In this document: in pieces, positions 49,769-61,909 of the stretch
Numbering within the stretch: the stretch's first letter is position 1
How the letters are laid out: each line of letters starts with the position of its first letter
Assembly (NCBI RefSeq): GCF_003073045.1
Contig: NC_037603.1
Location: forward strand, 11,719,692 to 11,783,691
Reading direction: 5' to 3'
DNA length: 64,000 nt
Source: Pomacea canaliculata
Lineage: Eukaryota; Mollusca; Gastropoda; Architaenioglossa; Ampullariidae
Program-made: the position numbers and the translations under genes
Notes under the pieces: model-generated
Database searches by the model: none
What the model saw: only the letters and a program-made list of their open reading frames with translations
What the model was told of the DNA's origin: nothing

Positions 49769-52700
49769 ATGAAACCAGCCGCTATTGTTGCTGATGAGAT
49801 GTTTCCCGAAGGAGTTGGTCCGTACATGGAAATCGAGGAGGTAGATATGATAGGGGTGGTAAGTCAAATATTTTGGGTGCAATGGCCAGAGCAAACATGA
49901 AGCTAGGTCTTCTTGTTCTTGTCAGCACAGTATAACCCCCCGCCCATTGGCTAAATAATTCACGGTAAATCCATAAACAGATGATAAAAGCGAATTATGA
50001 TTTGGTGAATGATTCTCAACTGGACAAGATATTAGACTTTATTCCAGTGGTTCATTCTGTGAGTTCTTGTTTAGAGAAATTGGAGAGGAGGTTGTAGGGA
50101 AACAAACTAGAGGAGAAAATTGAGATCCTTTGATTGTTATAAATTTCATCATTTGTGCTGTCACCCTGGCTGTCTGTCTTTGCTGTTTGAAACTTCGTCC
50201 ATTTCATCATCTAAAGTAAAATAGAAAATGAGATGCTGGATAGGCCTATTTTGCATTGACATTTTACGCCAGATTTTCTTTCTGTATTTTTTTCTCCAGA
50301 TTCCCCGAGACTTTTTTTTCCCATGTCAAATTTTTCGCAATAAATTTTGCAACGTTTCCTAAGTCAAATTTTCCATGCACAGTTTTGTCAATTATAATTC
50401 ACATACTATGTCACAGCGCGCACACACACACACACAATGAAAACTAGTACAGTATAGAAAAACTCATGATAGCAGTTTTATAGCATGGTGTCTCGTACAT
50501 GGGGACATCGGACTTGGGCAAGAATAGTGCCTAAGGAAAAAATGTACAGTGGAAGAAACTTGGCATGAAAAAAAATGTCTTAGGGGAAAAAAAATGGTTG
50601 CAGGGAAAAGGGGGCTGGGGGGACTCACTGGGGAAACTTCTGGGTAAAATTATCCCGGTAAAAATTTTATCTGCTCCTTTGTCAATCTGGGACGCTAACA
50701 TCCATCTAAAAGGAGATGCAGATGAATATTGTCTTACCTGCAATCGGTTTATTATCGTCTTCATTATCATCATCTGAAAGAGGCAAGTATTTGTCTTCTT
50801 CCTCATCTTCATTCATAGAGTCAAGATCTCTACTGTAATCATCGTACAATAAGGAAAGAACTTTTTTAGGGTCCACCACTACATGAGGCATTTTCTTTAC
50901 TGAAGAAATTTGGACACCAAAATAGGTTCTAAAAGTGTGCTTTGAGTAATTTGACACAGAGATACCTTTAGGTCAGGCACACACAGGGTAGGCGAGGGGA
51001 AAAATCTGGATGATATGATGTTTATTTCTTGGAATTCATCTGTAAGCATGTGGCATTTATATCTGGGGTCTATATGAACCTACCAATGATTAGCAATAGA
51101 AATTTAATTTGTGCGGTGATTTTTGCAGATATTTGAAAATTCATTTCATCCATGATGAGTCCACCACTAAAGTGTAAAAGTCAAGAAATTTAAAAATGTT
51201 GAGATAAATGGTTCTCGTTTCAGAAAGTGAAGCTTTGGCTGGTATCTGTATGGATCCCAGGTTACGTTAGAGTAGTGGTTCTCAAAGTTTTTCGGACCGC
51301 GGACCACTTTACTTAAGTAAGAGCTACGGCGGACCACCAAGGCCTAAGTAAAAAATTATGGCGGACCACCAAGGCCTAAAAATCAGTCTGTACTATGAAT
51401 TTCAAATTTAAATTGCAGCATTTGTTTCATTACAATTCAAAACTAAATATCCTTTTGTAAAAGTAATATAGTAATAAGTTGACATAAAACTACTTATACC
51501 TCGTTATTTGTAATTAAAATGTTAATGTGATGAATGCATCACTTTAAACATCACTTTGATGTCAGCCGCGAACCACCTGACTTATGCCCGCGGACCACTA
51601 GTGGTCCGCGGACCACACTTTGAGAACCACTGGGTTAGAGGGTTAAATAAATATGATAATTATGAAGACATTAAGAGACATTATTAGAAATCATGATTGG
51701 GTCAGGAGATGGATGTTAATAAAGCTGGGAGCTTTGGAAAAGTATACTGCAAAGTGCCATGGAGGAGTGCATACCTAACGGGATGGTTCACAGCTAAAAG
51801 AAAATAAAACCAGGGGTGGATGAATAGGGTTTGAGAGTTGTAGTGGCATAAGAACCAGGGGGTTAGCCGCCCCTTCAAAAAAAGATACTGAGAAGGTAAG
51901 AATATGAACGTCGTTCACTATCAGCATGAAGTTTACTTCCTCCCCCCCCCTCCCCCCCCAAAAAAAAACAAACAACCCTGAGCATCTTCCTACACTACTG
52001 TGTTGTAAAAAGAAGTACAGAGTATATTTACATCCTAAATCTGGGCCTAATTATGTTTGGTATCTAGAAGTGAAAAATAGTTGTACAATGTTAATTAAGA
52101 AAATCCGAAAAGAGTATGGAAAGCAGGTAGCTAAGGATAGTAAAGTAAACTCTAAAATTTATAGAAAAGTGTTCGAGAGAGAGTGAAGGTGAACACAGGT
52201 ATCAGAAAGATGGGCCACTGGCTGTTAACAGTCATGAAAAGGCAGACATATTAAATGAGTTCTTTGCTAGGTTTTTACATAGGAAGATGTGATAACTATA
52301 TCTATCTTGATTGAAGACTGTTTTTAGAGTTGGGGGGATTTCTTGTTAGACGAAGTAACGCCTTTAAACATTTAAGAAAAATCGAGCTTAAACCCATACA
52401 ATTTACAAAGTCAAGATTTGATAGCCTCAAGGATTCTTAACCCTGAGTGTTGAACTATCTGTTCCACTGTATTCATTGGAATTAGGGGACTTACTAGAGA
52501 TTGAAAGAATAACACTGTTCAAGAAAGGGTTGAAGTCTGATTCTGGTAAATTTAACATGTGAAGTGTGTAAGATGAAGAGTGTAGTCAGATGCTCTAGTA
52601 AATTATTTTGTTGATAATGAAATGTATATTGAATGCCAGCATGGTTTAGGGAAAAATATATCTGCTTGACACAGTTGCTTGAAGTAATGGAAGATATAAC

Positions 52701-55700
52701 ATCATTAGTGGATGAGAGTAAGGATGTAGATATTTTATGCTTTGATTTTAAACAGGCTTTTGATTCTATCCTACCTGAGAGATTGGTAGTCAGATTAGCT
52801 GTAGATAAAGTTTGTTGAAATTTTCTTGAATGGACTGGTAGTGTTCGACTAGGTAGAATATGTGAGGGTAGTATCTGTAAAATCACGTAAAGCCAATGTT
52901 ATGAGTGGAATTCCTCAGGGAAGTATTTTAGGACTGGCATTGTTCACTGTGTTTAAAAATAATTGACTAGACACGTCTGACATCTTGAAGTGACACAAAC
53001 TAATATCACTAAAAATTCAAAAGGAAAAGTTCACATCACTGTTACAGTACTAAATACAAATATTACTTTTCACAAAGAGTTGGTGCAAATTTGAATTCAC
53101 TTCTGACCAACATTAAAAACACACCAGATTTGAATAGCTTCAAGAACTCTCTAGATAACAGCCCAAAATTTACAGAACTACTTTACAGTTTGGTTAATGG
53201 TTAATAAAATAGAATGTGAAACTGATTTGCTTGAAACTCAGACTCAGATAATGATTCGGACAGGATGTTAGATAAGCGGTGGAGCAAATGATAGCTAGTC
53301 TCTATTATTGTTATTACTACTTCTTCTTGGCAATGTGTTCTGTTAAAATAACTTTGCTTTCTATGCAGCAGGGTTTATGAAAAGACAGGCTTGTAGTGTA
53401 ACATTTTACTAAAAAAATCCTAACTTAATATTTATATCTAATAAAATAAGAATCTTGTAAGATCTCTCTTAGTTGATCACTTGTGATAGGTAATCTGTTT
53501 CTGTAAACTTAAAATCGGGTGCAAAACATTATAATAATGGGTACTTAAAACATGCAGCACCACGATCACACTCTGCACAGATCATTCATGATAAAGATAG
53601 CAGTGGATGGTGAGATGTGTATGTACATGAACAACATAAAGATGAGGTACAAGATAACAGCTAGTAGACAGTGAGGTATGTATAGACACACTGAATGACA
53701 TAGAGAAAAGGTACAAGAGTAGAATGTAAAGCAATGGATGAAGGTATGAAGGGATGTAGGTAATATAAACAGTGTAAGATGGAGTTGTTACATGATGGTT
53801 AGCATGACAGTATTGCCAGGGAGTTAACAAGAGTAATTCAGGGATAGTACTTTGAGAATATATATGTTTTCAGAGAACGTTTGAATGTAGCCTTTGAGTC
53901 AGAGTGGCAAATTTGATGTGGAAAGAAAGAGGGAGAAATTAAATTATGAAATTTAAGTTTATTCTTTAAATTTAAGTTTTAAAATGAAGACAGTGGATAC
54001 ATTGATTTGTGCTGGTGCTTGTATGTCACTAAATATACTGGATATATTGCAATTTGTCTCCTTTTTATTTTGTTGCATCTTTGATACCTCGATCTTACTC
54101 TTGTAAGATGAAAATTTGGATTATTAAAGTATTGTTGCTGTCATTTGAGAGATACTAACTACGTGTAGTAGGAAAGAATATATCATTTTGTTTGGCTGCT
54201 ATAATGCAAGTGTCAATATTAAATTTCACACACAATGGATTATTTATTACTTCAGTACTGTAAAGTAATTGGACTGTGCAGCCTTCTGGATAAACTGATC
54301 TAATTTTCTCTAAACATCCCATATTTTACTCCTGTATGGGATAACAATTCTGTCATTGATTCCAAAGATGCATTGAAATTGTGAAGGGTATTCTGTGTGT
54401 TGCAGGCAGGTGGCTCCAGTGCGCTGCTGATGGATTTGGCAGCCAATGAAAAGGCAGTTCATGCTGATTTCTTCAATGGTAAATATTTTTTAAAGTTCTT
54501 ATTTTCTTGCTCTATGTTTTAAGGTAGTTGTTTAGCCAATTGCTGCTTGATAGTTGATGCAATAGATTTCTGGAAATGACAAGATAGTTTTGGTTTTGGC
54601 ACATGCCAATGACATTTTGCTAGATAACAGCTGTAATAATCTTTTTAGTTTTATCTATTCATGACAGTTATTAAGGAGTTAGCTGTATTTTCAGAAACCA
54701 ACACCAAGTAGATGCTCTGACTTTAAATACCTGTTGTTTTCTGAAACTTCTCTTCATGGATACCACATAACTAATATAAAGCTTAATTATTTATCAAGTG
54801 AGACATGTTTCTTAACTGTTAAAATAAAGATTCTTTGAGAGTAAGATTAGTATACAGCAATTTGTTTTATATTTATGTAATATTTTCAGTGATTTATAGT
54901 TATATATTTATAGGGAAAATGTATCAAGTAAAAACACAGGATAAAGTGTGATATCTCCCATCACAAAGAATATCCAACACTTGTATTGACTAACAAAGAA
55001 GTTTATCATTTTAAAAACAAACCTTTAAGCTCTTTTAGGGTTAGCGTAGTTAGTAAATTCACAGCATAGGAAACTGTTACCTGTCTCCAATCCTGATTTT
55101 GATTTTAATTTTGATTTGCAAACTTAGTGTCAGATACAGCCATGCATATAATAATATGGGAGAATCTGATGCTAAATTATGCATCTTGCTGCATGTCACT
55201 AGAATCTGAATTAGGTTGTGCAGACAACAGTTGTCATGGTGCAAATGCATGCACACACAGTTTCCAAAATGTAAACATTTCAGTGAGGAAGTCCTTACCT
55301 GTTCAAGTCAACTGGAAACAAAATCAACTGATTTGTGAAAATCACCTGTATAAGTACAAAGAAAGTAATTGGCTAGAGTGCTTTCTAATGTTCAGCTGTC
55401 TCTCAAATGCACTGTTAAAGATAGCTATGCACAAGCATATGCAGATAAGGCAAAGACTATTTGAACTGTTGTAACCACAATATATACTTACTTGTGGGAT
55501 TTTTTTTTTTTTTTTTTTTAACAGCCCAGTACAGTTTTAGTTTTTGCAGGTGTACCAGAACTATGCTCATTTGTTCATTCTACCAATTTTGTTCATGTGA
55601 TTCATAATGTTGCTAGCACCTCATACATTTTTAGTGTTTGTGATTGAAGAGTGACAGAGTTACAGATAAAATATGAACAGAACGCCACCATTTTTATGAT

Positions 55701-57073
55701 AGGGATTCAAAATAAAAATTTTAATTATTTCTGTTAAATATTTCGGGGATTTTAGTATTCATAATCAGCCTCATCATGTGCGCACGTGCAACAAACTCAC
55801 AATCTCATTTTCTTAAACACACACAAAATCTCACATACACTCTCTTTCTCACACACATACATGGATGTATGGGCAAACAAATGAATTACTATTTCCTATA
55901 TGTACTGTTACACCAGTTTGTTTCCTAAATGTTGCATACATTTCTGAAAATTATTTGCAAACATTTATTAATGTAATTTTTGTGTTATTAATCCCCAAAT
56001 ATCTGCGATCCAGAATTGCAAAGCTTACTGTAGCTAAGAAGATAAAGTGAAGACATTTTCTAGTTGAAAGATCTGCTATAAATCAAATACATTATACTAA
56101 TTGTTTCGAGTGACAGTGCGTATCTAGATGATAAAGGTGCACACAAGTTTCAGCAGATAACAAGATTAACAGCAAAGGAGTGGCATTACAAGTGATGAAA
56201 ACAGAACGTTTGCTTAGACCTTTAATAGGTACAGACCCTTGTAATCAGTTGAGGTGGTGTCAAAATAGTCCAGATTTTGCCCAAGCAATACTTAGGTTAA
56301 AAAAAAAGATAAACAGAAACTAGTGGCAAAGTCTGATTGCATATGCATAATGTCTCTTTATCACTTCTGTAAAGTGCTTTGATCAAAACCTTGGAAAAGT
56401 GCTATAAAGATGTTCATCATTATTATTATTTGTGTCTAATATTTCCTCTGAAAGTTGATTTCTTTCTGCACTAAAGATTGTAATAGGGGTGATACCTGGG
56501 TGCTAGACAAGATGAAATACTACTCTTTAGTCAGTAAGAGGACTGGTTAAATATCCTAAAGTTGAGAGAAAGTAGACTTGGGAAGGGAATATAACTCAAA
56601 ATATCAATGTATCAGGAAAGAAACAGGAACTTCTATTGAAAGGCACACACCCATTTCCTGCGAAACACTCCTAATAAGTTGCAAAATGAGTTGTGGAAGA
56701 CCTCGTAACCCACATGAGCTGTAGTCATCACTCGTCAGCTGTCAACTTGTCTTTTTTTTATGTCTGAAAATAATCCTCCACCCATGTATATGTACATAAC
56801 ACAAATACTATAAATAATAATGCATTTGGTTATTCTACATTGATGTATCCAGAAAAAAATGTCCTTTTTAACAACTCATGTACATCTCATGTGCTGTTGC
56901 ATTAGTTTTATGTGACTTCATGTGATTTTAAAATTTGTGTATTAAAATTAAGCTTATTACAAATAAATTCCTATGCAAAGAATCCTCTGACCCTGAACCA
57001 CATTAATCACAGCATGCTTTTTCTTTCTGCTACAGAGTTTTCAGACCTGTTTGATGATGATGACTTTTCATGA
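49769..57073 (+). CDS. COPS9: COP9 signalosome subunit 9 (CSNAP)
   Basis: Three coding exons, 49769-49840, 54406-54478 and 57036-57073, encode 60 residues. The product begins [20 protein letters not shown], continues with [23 protein letters not shown] and ends in the acidic [12 protein letters not shown]. This follows the vertebrate 57-residue protein almost throughout; the main difference is about three extra residues after MKPA. Splice sites are GAG|GTAGAT, TTGCAG|GCAGG, AATG|GTAAAT and CTACAG|AGTTT, with matching phases. COPS9 is the small acidic subunit of the COP9 signalosome, which removes NEDD8 from cullin ubiquitin ligases; its Phe/Asp-rich tail contacts the complex. A tiny coding region spread over 7.3 kb is easily missed by gene finders. 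Introns hold a MITE, a LINE remnant and other repeats. Confidence 0.96.
50740..50891 (-). CDS. Possible acidic exon nested in COPS9 intron 1
   Basis: On the minus strand an ATG at 50891 opens [20 protein letters not shown], followed by a strongly acidic stretch ([20 protein letters not shown]), ending at a perfect donor, GATTGCAG|GTAAGA. Composition and the donor suggest a real first exon. Acidic N-termini of this sort occur in piggyBac-like transposases and in nuclear proteins. I could not identify the following exon, so this is tentative. Confidence 0.35.
51273..51632. mobile_element. Second non-autonomous hAT-type MITE
   Basis: A 360-bp element beginning TAGTGGTTCTCAAAGT and ending with the inverse of CAGTGGTTCTCAAAGT. 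It is flanked by 8-bp duplications, CGTTAGAG and GGTTAGAG, that match at 7 of 8 bases. Subterminal GGTCCGCGGACC palindromes and a tandem GGCGGACCACCAAGGCCTAA repeat lie inside. No transposase frame. It lies in COPS9 intron 1 and differs in sequence from the 43.8 kb element. Confidence 0.82.
51995..53310 (+). mobile_element. Decayed CR1-like LINE (reverse transcriptase fragment)
   Basis: Reverse-transcriptase motifs remain in different frames: [20 protein letters not shown] with [16 protein letters not shown] (about 52670-52790), and the downstream [13 protein letters not shown] at 52907-52945. Before them is a Lys-rich stretch typical of the linker ahead of the domain, and after them [25 protein letters not shown] sequence near 53092-53157 resembles the C-terminus of these elements. 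Stops and frameshifts show it is dead. It ends in a TTATTGTTATTACTACTTCTT-like tail. CR1/L2-type assignment is from memory of motif order. Confidence 0.8.
53320..54400. other. COPS9 intron 1, remaining part
   Basis: No gene seen. A weak tandem-like pattern of AAGATAGCAGTGGATGGTGAG-type phrases lies around 53590-53790 (repeated GTGAGRTRTGTA and ACATAAAGATGAGGTACAAG-like pieces), suggesting a degenerate minisatellite. Confidence 0.4.
56361..56432 (+). repeat. SINE/LINE-like 3' tail with ATT repeat, second copy
   Basis: TGTAAAGTGCTTTGATCAAA is followed by TTGGAAAAGTGCTATAAAGA and an ATT repeat; related to 6436-6500 and in the same orientation. It lies in COPS9 intron 2. Confidence 0.55.
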
Positions 57074-60000
57074 AGTTTGTTGGCTTGAGTAAGAGGGCGT
57101 GTCATAAACAGCGTGGAACACAAGTGCAGTGCAACAGTCTGCATCCATGAGTCTGTTAGAGCAGTCCTCAAGTTATTTTTTTACACCCCTTTGTTCTTTG
57201 TGTTGTATGAATTGTTTATGGATTTGGTCTTCTTTTGAGAAATGACAGTAGTTCAAGCTGCTATCTTTGAACTGTGATGGCCAAGAGTTCAAGTATTTGT
57301 AATTTAAATTTTTTGTTTGTACAGCAACAATAGTAAAGCAGCATGAAATATTACTTTGTGTTACTGAGTTGCTTGGATTCCCAAGATGTATGCAGTTTGC
57401 GACAAATTGTGCTTTGTATATGCAAATAGTCTGCATCAGGAGCTTGCTGGTTTTGTCTTATTTCCTTTACTGAAGATTTGTTCCTGGTTTTCTTTCAACC
57501 TTGCTCCGAATAGAATGTTCCTAAAATGACTTTGTACTTTGCAACTGATCTTTTGGAAAAAAATCAGTTTGTTTGTCAACCTTTTTAATGTTTTTAATGC
57601 AGTTTTAAATAACAGCGCATCTCCACAAAAATGGATTTATTTTCATGCATACAAGTTGTTGCTGGTTCTTTGTGTGTGAATGTGTGTGCGTGTGGATGCT
57701 TACACTGATAGTTCATAAACGAAAATAGTTCAAACAGTGGTGTGAACTGAGACTATGCAGTAAATTTCTTGTGATCTGTTTGGTTTCTAGAATACCTGTA
57801 GAAAACTTGCTGGGAACAAGTGTTGCATCCAAAAGAAAGAGACAAATCTACCCTGAGAATTCTACAGTCCCCATTGCAGTGGTGACAAGCCTTAATTGCC
57901 ATCCTCTTCAGTATAACCAGCATACACTTTGCAAATGTTTTGCTAAAATTCTCTAAAAATATAGCTTCTACACAGTCTGGTCTATGGGATAAAAATATGA
58001 TTTGAATTTCTTAAGTGACTTGCATGTTTAAGTATGGTGTTAAAGTTTTGAGGTCACCAAGTGGCACTAGTCTGAAAAGGGGAGTAAACTGGTGGCTTGC
58101 AAAGCAAGTAATTATTTCAGTTTGTCAGTTTGTTTATCTTCCTTGATGTGGATAATGGCAAGGTTATCTCATACACACAGGCTCCAGAGAAGTAACGTGA
58201 ATGTGCAGTTGTTTTAAGCATCAGCCATCTTGTAAACATAAGGTCACAATGTTTTGAGAGTGTAAGGAAATATGTATGAGGTAAGGGCTCGCTCTCTCTC
58301 TTGGGATTATGAGCTGCCATCTAAAAGATTATCATTAGCTCTGATAATAATTCTGCATCATTTCACTTGTCTTTGCACCTAATTCTCATATGTATAGCGT
58401 GATGATAGAGTACTTATAAATGTCGTTTGTTTTTTTTTTTACACACAATTTATATATTTTTAATACATAATTACCAATATTTTGCTATAAACTCATTTAA
58501 GCATGTTAACTGTAGTATGTTTTCTTTTTCTAAGGAATGTAAGATCTGCAGAGGATCACTTTTGGTACCCTGAGTAATAACGCCCATCATAAGCAGCTTA
58601 AAACATCAAGTATATGTAAAACAAATCGTGTCCTTGTATCTAGGCAACATTGGTATTGAGCTCTGTGTCTATTTCTCTGTTGTTCTTTTGCATGAACCAG
58701 AAAGTTAAAAATAATTGACAAGGATTCCAATTGCTAGCATTGCATGATGATGCCCAGCTGTAAATTTTGTAATTTCAAGAATCAGAAATCGGTAGCAGCA
58801 CGTTGAGTGTGCACTTTAATTAGCAGTTTCTGAATGTCTAGCATGTGGGTTGGGTATGGTGTGTAGTGTGTGCATGTGCTCACATATCTGGAGTTTTCAG
58901 GGACTGGGTGTATGTGGATACTTTCATAAAGTTTTTCAGCAGTTAAATCCTTTTAAATGATGATAATAATAGTAATAATAAAGCAATTATAAAGTGTATT
59001 TGCCCATTTAATGGCTGTAAGCTTAATGCGTTTACAGAAACAGCTTGAAAAAAAAGGGAAGGGGAAGGGAAACAATCAGAAGGGAGAGAGACCACCAGCA
59101 AGTGCACAAAAGAGGCGGGTCTTAAAAAAGCTTAAAAGCAGTAATAGCAAGACATTCCAGACACCAGGGTAAAAGGTAAAGGATATAATTATAAACTGAG
59201 GCATCACATCAATACAGTAACATGCAGTTAGAGTCTAAGACAAGTTGAACAAAGAGTCTGGTATCAGTAAGTCATTGTCCTCCAGTTCTCTAGCCATGTT
59301 TTGTTTGGTAGAAGGAAATTATTTTTAGCTTTGAACTGATGTCTGGGCTGGTGAAGGGCTGCTTGGCTCTTGTCACTGCCATCACTCAAGTGGACAGGCG
59401 GTATCCCACAATGTTCCCTACTTGGACAAAGCGGATGTGACACACACCACTGGCGATCAGGGTTCACCCTGACCTGGCGGCCGGCCAACGCCAAACACTA
59501 TTTTGGAAAAAGGATTTCACGAAAAGTAAAAAAAAATAATATTAACAACTGCAGACGCAAAGTTCAGTTGGGGTACACTGGCTTTCCTGTGTCAATGCTA
59601 CAAGTTAACCAAGCTCCACGTGATTTATTATTGTTAAATGGTAAGTGTTTCACTTATAGCAGCTGAACTTACTCTCTTTACAGCTGGTATCTAATTAACT
59701 TTTCTTTCATAGTGTGTGTTCACCGGAGAGAAAGAGAGGTGAGGCTAGGAAACAACGAATATTCCCTAGTGTGACTAACAGAGGAATGTAAATGGATGTA
59801 TATAGATGCCATACATCAAAAGTCACAATTAAGTAGGTCAAGCATGGTATGAGCGACAATTGTTTGTTTTATGCACATGTTGTGACGAATTTGCCAAAAG
59901 AAGACAATAGCTTTATTGTTTCAATAAAATCTGCCATAGCAAATGTTTATTTTTGAAGCAATTAAAGTGTGTTTACTACCAGAGTATATATTCTGTATTG

Positions 60001-60560
60001 GATACAGCAACAGACTCAGTTGTACATGCGCAAACAAATAGGTATCTCACAATAACAGTCTGTGTTTGATCGTGTGACAAGAAATTCGGCATGTTGATCC
60101 TCACATGTATTTTGTCAATAGTACAGTGGGTTGCATGCATCCTGACCCTGTTGTTGCCTCACACACATTCCCTACTCAGATACACACAAATATACAAGCA
60201 CACCCACACACACATATCTGACCCCTAAACATACATTTAGCAGGTACACACTTTTGCACATGCATGAAGATTATGTGTGCACACACACTATTGTGTGACC
60301 CATAAACATACATTCGTCAGCAGCAGAGGCGGCCGTTGGGGGGGTGACCCTCGCCCAGTCTGCTTCACCTCTGGTCAGCAGTCACACGCACTTTCTTTTA
60401 AAAGTGAAGTTTTGTCATTCAGCACGATGATTATATCCGCCCTTCCTCCATCTCTCTCTCACACACGCTGCTCTACGTCTGCTGACACACTTCCGGACTC
60501 AGAAATCCGGATCTTCACCCGTCCGCTGTCTTCTCACACCAGAGATTAAGTGACAACAAA
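57074..60560. other. COPS9 3' flank and intergenic stretch
   Basis: No further gene recognised. The first few hundred bases are probably COPS9 3' UTR; I found no AATAAA close to the stop. A SINE-like, trinucleotide-linked element lies near 58960-59200, with AGGCGGGTCTTAAAAAAGCT in it. AATAAA at 59922-59927 is the clearest polyadenylation-type motif. GT- and CA-rich tracts occur near 57670, 58860 and 60200. Confidence 0.4.
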
Positions 60561-60602
60561 TTGCTGGCAGGTGTTCAAAGGATGCTTTCAAGCTACATTA
60601 AA

Positions 60603-61909
60603 ATGGCGGGGCGCGTGCAAGCTGTAGCGCCCTTTGTCATCCTCTGTCTCTGGGCTGCTGTCCAGTCTTCTGGTGAGTACAGCAAGGGAGCTAACCACGG
60701 TAGGGGTGGGGGGGAGCGTGGGGAGGTGAGTTGGTCACATTCTTCTCACCTCTCGTTTATTTTGTGTTAATCGGGTGTAATAGTGTGTTTGGATGTAAAA
60801 CACATTGTATTGTGTTATCATAATTAAAGACTGACAAATTATTTTATATGGACAATTCATGTCTAGCAAAGTATGTGTGGGGATGAATTAGACGAGTTCA
60901 GCTGACACTGACATAAGGAGGTAGGATGAAGCATCACATTCATAGTGTTGCTACAGTCGCTTAGAGTTACTACCATCTTCATAACAACTTTTCTATCTCC
61001 TTCCACAGCAATGTGATCACTAACACTCCTATATAGAGGTCATAGGCACAGTGTAATGAAGTATGTAGTTACTAAATCTGTGTTCCCTTCTTTCAGTTTA
61101 ACACTGATGAGAGCTGGTACGGGTTCTCTCTCTCTGTCCTCTTAGTCGTGTATACATGTCACATTCAGCCCACGAGAACGATCATAGACTTCCATAATAT
61201 ATGTGTGAAATAATTATCCAGATATCATTGATCGCTAGGTGCTATAAATTCATAGTGGCTTTTTAATCTTTGTGATAAGGAAGAGAATAGGTCAAAATAA
61301 ATGCTGACATCTGAGATCTTCCTTTGAAGCTTCTATCAGCTTCGCTTCCGACCCCCCCCCCCCCCAAAAAAAAAACAAACAAAAAAACAACAACCTTCCA
61401 GGTATCTTCACACCAATTACAAGGAGATAGACAGCTAGTTTACACACATCTCAGTCGCCCTGTCCTAACCCTCGAAATTGTTAGAAGCTAGTCTCCACAT
61501 AATTTATAGCGACAACTACGCAAAAAGTAAACTTTATAAATATTTGCTAGTCATTCACCATGCACCAATGATTTCTCTCTCTTTCTATATATAAATATAT
61601 CATCCACCAATCTCAAACCTCAGGAACCAGATGCCGATAATGTGACAAAATAATGAGTACATAGCAACATAGCAAAAGCTGTACAGTTGAGGTTTCTTGC
61701 AAGACAGATTTTCTTCATTGTCTTCTGTCTGTAGCTCTATAGAGCTTCGCTACTTTTTTCATCAGATATTTGCAGAACTCCAAGATGGTTTGGTCCTAAC
61801 TGCGTGTATCGATGTCAATGTAAGAATGATTACGAAGACTACTACTGCCTAGATTCAAATGGGGCTTGTCGGTGTGGAAATGGTTACGCCGGAACATCTT
61901 GTCAGTACG
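60603..61909 (+). CDS. EGF-like secreted or membrane protein, 5' part only
   Basis: Exon 1 codes for a signal peptide, MAGRVQAVAPFVILCLWAAV, ending at donor TTCTG|GTGAGT (60672). Exon 2 (61766-61909, acceptor ATCAG|ATATT, donor TACG|GTGAGT) joins in phase and encodes one Cys-rich EGF-like module: ICRTPRWFGPNC, CQCKNDY, CLDSNGACRCGNGYAGTSC. The WFGPNC start and CRCGNGYAG core resemble modules in MEGF, SREC and related receptors. Symmetrical phase-1 borders around the module are typical of shuffled extracellular exons. An in-frame ATG at 60582 is an alternative start; 60603 has the better context (AAAATGG, also a YY1-like motif). No later exon is visible up to 64000, so the gene is partial and the full protein type is unknown. 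Confidence 0.72.
61352..61375. repeat. Poly-C/poly-A homopolymer junction
   Basis: Fourteen C followed by ten A in the intron of the EGF-like gene. Prone to length error. Confidence 0.85.
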
